The notes under the pieces: model-generated
What the model saw: only the letters and a program-made list of their open reading frames with translations
Databases searched by the model: none
Told to the model about the DNA's origin: nothing
In this document: positions 7,185 to 9,617 of the stretch, piece after piece
Layout: every line of letters starts with the position of its first letter
Position numbering within the stretch: the stretch's first letter is position 1
Translations under genes and position numbers: made by a program
Source of the DNA: Acidobacteriota bacterium
Lineage (GTDB): Bacteria; Acidobacteriota; Thermoanaerobaculia; Multivoradales; JAHEKO01
NCBI GenBank assembly: GCA_029861655.1
Contig: JAOTZA010000117.1
Location: forward strand, 1 to 9,617
DNA length: 9,617 bases
Direction: 5' to 3'

Positions 7185-8389
7185 CGGACCTCCTTTTCGA
7201 GCCTCAGGGCTCTCCCGGGGCAGCGTCTGCCCCCGTCAGCAAGGCTCACGCTGCAGTGCCCACAAGCCGCGACGTTCAAAGCCGAGCCGAGGTCGGCGCC
7301 AGCGGTTCGCTCATCGCGCGGGCCGTGAGCAAGTGCGAGCGGACACCGGGGTACGAGGACGCAAGTGGCAAGCTCGAGCGCATCGAGGTCAATGGCAACG
7401 GCATCGTACTCCTTCATTTGCTTCCTTCCGAAGGCGAGCTCTGGCTGAGTCTTGACGGTGACACCCTGAAAGAGCTGAGGCCGCAACTGGACAGGAGCCT
7501 TCCAATCTTGTCGGCACTACAAGATGAGGGTGGCTTCGAACGTCGCGAGATCCTGGCGTACCGGCCCGGCAAGCGTGTGGTCGTGGCCAACTCGGCTGCT
7601 GTTATCAAGGGATATCGGCGTCGCCGTTCTGTTGCCGCTGCCAAGAATCATCGACTCGCCGAGGAGGCGTGCGAAGGGTCGGCGACTTTTCGCGTTCCTC
7701 GACTTCTCGAGCACAGCCCCGAGACATCGAGTTTGCGCTTCGAGCGAGTGACCGGCGAGCGGTTGGACATCTCTGCGACCGGGTCGGAGAGTTTCTTTGC
7801 CGTCGGGTGTCGCTTACGCGCTTTTCAAGAGGAAGGCTCCAAGACCAATGCTGTCAAATCTCTCAACGCCTTCGCCGCTCGGGACGAGCTCTCGGTGCTC
7901 GACCGCTGGGCCGAGAAGACCCTCTACGCCACCGGCACGGTCGCCGAAAGCTGGCAGAGCGCTCGTGACGATCTCGGTTCCCGAGTACAGGAGCCTCCGG
8001 TTTCGCCCCTCGTGCTGACCCATCGTGACCTGCACGACCGGCAGCTCTCAACGCTCGACGGAGGAGTCTGCCTGCTCGATTTTGACCTGCTGTGCCGGGC
8101 CGACTCGGCACTCGACCCGGCCAACCTGCTCGCTCACCTCTCATTGCGCGCCTTGCAACGAGTTGGTGGTGCCGATGAGGCTTCGGCACAACTCTGTGCG
8201 CAGGCTCTTCTCGACGGGCTCGACCGCTCCGATGAAACCGGCTTCTGGAAGCGACTTCGGTTCTATCAGGCCACCAGCTTCTTGCGTCTGGCTCTGGTCT
8301 ACGGGTTCCGTCCGCGATGGGCTGCGATCTGCGGCGACCTGATCGAACTTGGCCGGCGATGTATCGAAGAGATGAGAGAGTTGTCATGA
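7181..8389 (+). CDS. APH-fold phosphotransferase (kinase-like) protein, third paralogue
   Basis: A 402-residue kinase-like protein closest to the first paralogue. The catalytic loop is HRDLHDRQ (281-288) with D283 as the likely base; Q288 again replaces the usual Asn. CLLDFDLLCRADSALDPANLLAHL (297-320) matches the first paralogue's VIDFDTLCHADPAIDVGNFLAHL almost position by position, with D300 the metal Asp. The N-lobe has YRPGKRVVVAN (127-137) and VIKGYRRRRS (141-150), K143 being the likely ATP lysine. The first, duplicated N-lobe hairpin is reduced to LERIEVNGNGIVLLHLLP (65-82). The first 55 or so residues are rich in Ala, Ser and Pro and have no counterpart in the other copies; they may be a flexible leader. 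Its ATG overlaps the sulfotransferase stop (ATGA), and its stop overlaps the outer-membrane gene's ATG. Substrate unknown; a sugar or glycan intermediate is an inference from context. Confidence 0.85.
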   Translation: MTDLLFEPQGSPGAASAPVSKAHAAVPTSRDVQSRAEVGASGSLIARAVSKCERTPGYEDASGKLERIEVNGNGIVLLHLLPSEGELWLSLDGDTLKELRPQLDRSLPILSALQDEGGFERREILAYRPGKRVVVANSAAVIKGYRRRRSVAAAKNHRLAEEACEGSATFRVPRLLEHSPETSSLRFERVTGERLDISATGSESFFAVGCRLRAFQEEGSKTNAVKSLNAFAARDELSVLDRWAEKTLYATGTVAESWQSARDDLGSRVQEPPVSPLVLTHRDLHDRQLSTLDGGVCLLDFDLLCRADSALDPANLLAHLSLRALQRVGGADEASAQLCAQALLDGLDRSDETGFWKRLRFYQATSFLRLALVYGFRPRWAAICGDLIELGRRCIEEMRELS

Positions 8390-9617
8390 AAGCCATGCGC
8401 ATGATGTTGGCGGGCGTGGGCTTGGGCCTGGTTCTTTCGACTTCGATCGATGCCGCCGATTTCGAGTCCGAGCCAGGGCAGGTGCAGGTCGGACACTGGC
8501 TTGAAGTGCGCGGCCGTTGGACGGGTCAAGAGTTTCTGGTCTCCCGGGCCGAGATCGTCGAGCCCGAGAGAAAGGTGGAGTTGATCGGAACTGCCGTGGC
8601 GGCCCCTCCGGATGCTAGCCAGCCGGTCGATTTCGCACTACTGGGGCTGCCGATCCACACCTCCGAGAAGACGGACTGGGAGGGAATCGACCCAAAGTCG
8701 ATCGTTGGGCGGCGGATTGAGGTCGAAGGTCACTATCGGTCTCGGTCAGAGTTTTCGGCACGCGAGATCAGCCCACGGGGCGGGGACCAGGACCGAGTTT
8801 TGGGACCCGTCGACGCCGTCGAGCGGACGAGTGAGGGAATCAAGGTCACGATCATGCGGTACACGATCCTGTTGCCGGAGGGCACCAAGGTCGGACACGA
8901 CCTACCTCTTGCGCGATTGGCAACCTCTCAGGCGATGGCCGGACCGGCGGTCCGCCCTTCAAAAGGCGAAGAGGATCTCTTCGGCGATGGGTTCCTGATC
9001 TCGGACGAACTGCGCTTCGACGCTCAACTCGAGTTTCGCTCTACGACGGAGGAGAATCTCGACCTCGACGACGGCGATCGCGAAGACCGTTCGGACTACA
9101 ACGGCAGCGTGCGGGCGCGTCTTGAGTGGCAGCCAGGCGAGCACATATCGGTCGTCGGCGAACTGAGAACGGCGCAGCGCTACCGTGACGAAGAGGAGGA
9201 CGGTACGTCGACGGTCGAGAACACGAGCCTCGGCGAGACCTTCATCCGTTGGCAGGACCTCGGCGGGACCATGATCGAGCTGCAAATCGGACGCCAAGAT
9301 TTCGACGACCGGCGGGAGTGGCTCTACGACCAGAATCTGGATGGTCTTCGCTTGGTTCTCACGGGGTCGGCGGCTCAGCTGGAGCTTTCGGCGAGCACAA
9401 GCCTCTCCGACGCTCGTGAGCGCGATCTCGAGGCCACCAACTACATAACCTATCTTTCGAATCGGAATCCGCGCCGCCATCTAGCCTTCTACGCCATCCA
9501 TCGTGAATTCGATTTGGCTCTCGACGAGCAAACGACACACGTAGGAGTACGGGCTCTGGGCGAGTGGTTTCCCCAGCAAGAGGGTTGGCTCGAGCTGGCC
9601 GTCTTGAGAGGTGAGCT
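8386..9617 (+). CDS. AlgE-like outer-membrane 'alginate export' barrel with N-terminal DUF5666-like region (3' end cut by window)
   Basis: The reading frame is open for 410 codons to the window end with no stop, so the C-terminus is missing. Residues 1-24 form a Sec signal peptide: basic start, hydrophobic LAGVGLGLVLSTS, cleavage probably near IDAA; no lipobox Cys. Residues about 30-170 are beta-rich and repeat a pattern (VGHWLEVRGRW...FLVSRAEIV, then VGRRIEVEGHY...FSAREI) typical of DUF5666-like OB-fold domains. From about 200 (LFGDGFLISDELRFDAQLEFR) alternating strands begin, with acidic Asp/Glu-rich turns; IGRQDFDDRREWLYDQNLDG (301-320) is the signature I associate with the alginate-export barrel family (PF13372). 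Such proteins are monomeric 16- to 18-strand porins that pass anionic polysaccharide through the outer membrane. Placed last in a glycan operon, it is the likely exit pore. The name does not mean the polymer is alginate. Confidence 0.85.
   Translation, partial: MKAMRMMLAGVGLGLVLSTSIDAADFESEPGQVQVGHWLEVRGRWTGQEFLVSRAEIVEPERKVELIGTAVAAPPDASQPVDFALLGLPIHTSEKTDWEGIDPKSIVGRRIEVEGHYRSRSEFSAREISPRGGDQDRVLGPVDAVERTSEGIKVTIMRYTILLPEGTKVGHDLPLARLATSQAMAGPAVRPSKGEEDLFGDGFLISDELRFDAQLEFRSTTEENLDLDDGDREDRSDYNGSVRARLEWQPGEHISVVGELRTAQRYRDEEEDGTSTVENTSLGETFIRWQDLGGTMIELQIGRQDFDDRREWLYDQNLDGLRLVLTGSAAQLELSASTSLSDARERDLEATNYITYLSNRNPRRHLAFYAIHREFDLALDEQTTHVGVRALGEWFPQQEGWLELAVLRGE

Noticed and set aside
3455..8389. 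Reading the three APH-fold proteins as antibiotic (aminoglycoside) resistance enzymes
   Set aside because: They share only the general fold motifs, are longer than typical APH enzymes, and sit in a glycan operon; no drug link is visible.
8386..9617. Calling the locus an alginate biosynthesis operon
   Set aside because: Only the porin family name points to alginate. No Alg8/Alg44, AlgD, epimerase, lyase or acetylase gene is present in the window.

Overview
The window is a GC-rich stretch of a bacterial chromosome (roughly 60% G+C by eye). All eight genes lie on the + strand, packed end to end. The last gene encodes a secreted outer-membrane beta-barrel protein, so the host is very probably Gram-negative. 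The sequence does not fix the phylum: Proteobacteria, Acidobacteriota and similar GC-rich lineages would all fit. No RNA gene, CRISPR array, insertion sequence or phage gene is seen.

Layout: (1) 1-256, the C-terminal end of a GT4-type glycosyltransferase cut by the window edge; (2) 253-1521, a complete second GT4 glycosyltransferase; (3) 1523-3376, an MsbA-like ABC exporter with membrane and ATPase domains in one chain; (4) 3377-3454, the only intergenic stretch, with a small hairpin and an alternative TTG start; (5) 3455-4771, an APH-fold kinase-like protein; (6) 4768-6174, a second, divergent kinase-like protein; (7) 6171-7184, a PAPS-dependent sulfotransferase; (8) 7181-8389, a third kinase-like protein; (9) 8386 to the window end, a signal-peptide-bearing protein with a DUF5666-like periplasmic part followed by an AlgE-like 'alginate export' barrel, cut by the window edge.

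Five of the seven gene junctions are 4-base GTGA/ATGA overlaps and one has a single spacer base. This implies one transcript with translational coupling. Read together, the genes look like part of a pathway for an extracellular or cell-surface glycan: glycosyltransferases assemble it, the ABC exporter moves it or a lipid-linked intermediate across the inner membrane, the sulfotransferase and possibly the three kinase-like proteins decorate or activate it, and the AlgE-like barrel lets it through the outer membrane. The families are read from motifs; the pathway is inference. The most unusual elements are three diverged copies of one kinase-like family interleaved with a sulfotransferase, all lacking the usual metal-binding Asn of the HxDxxxxN motif, and the pairing of an MsbA-type exporter with an AlgE-type porin without any visible alginate-type synthase.
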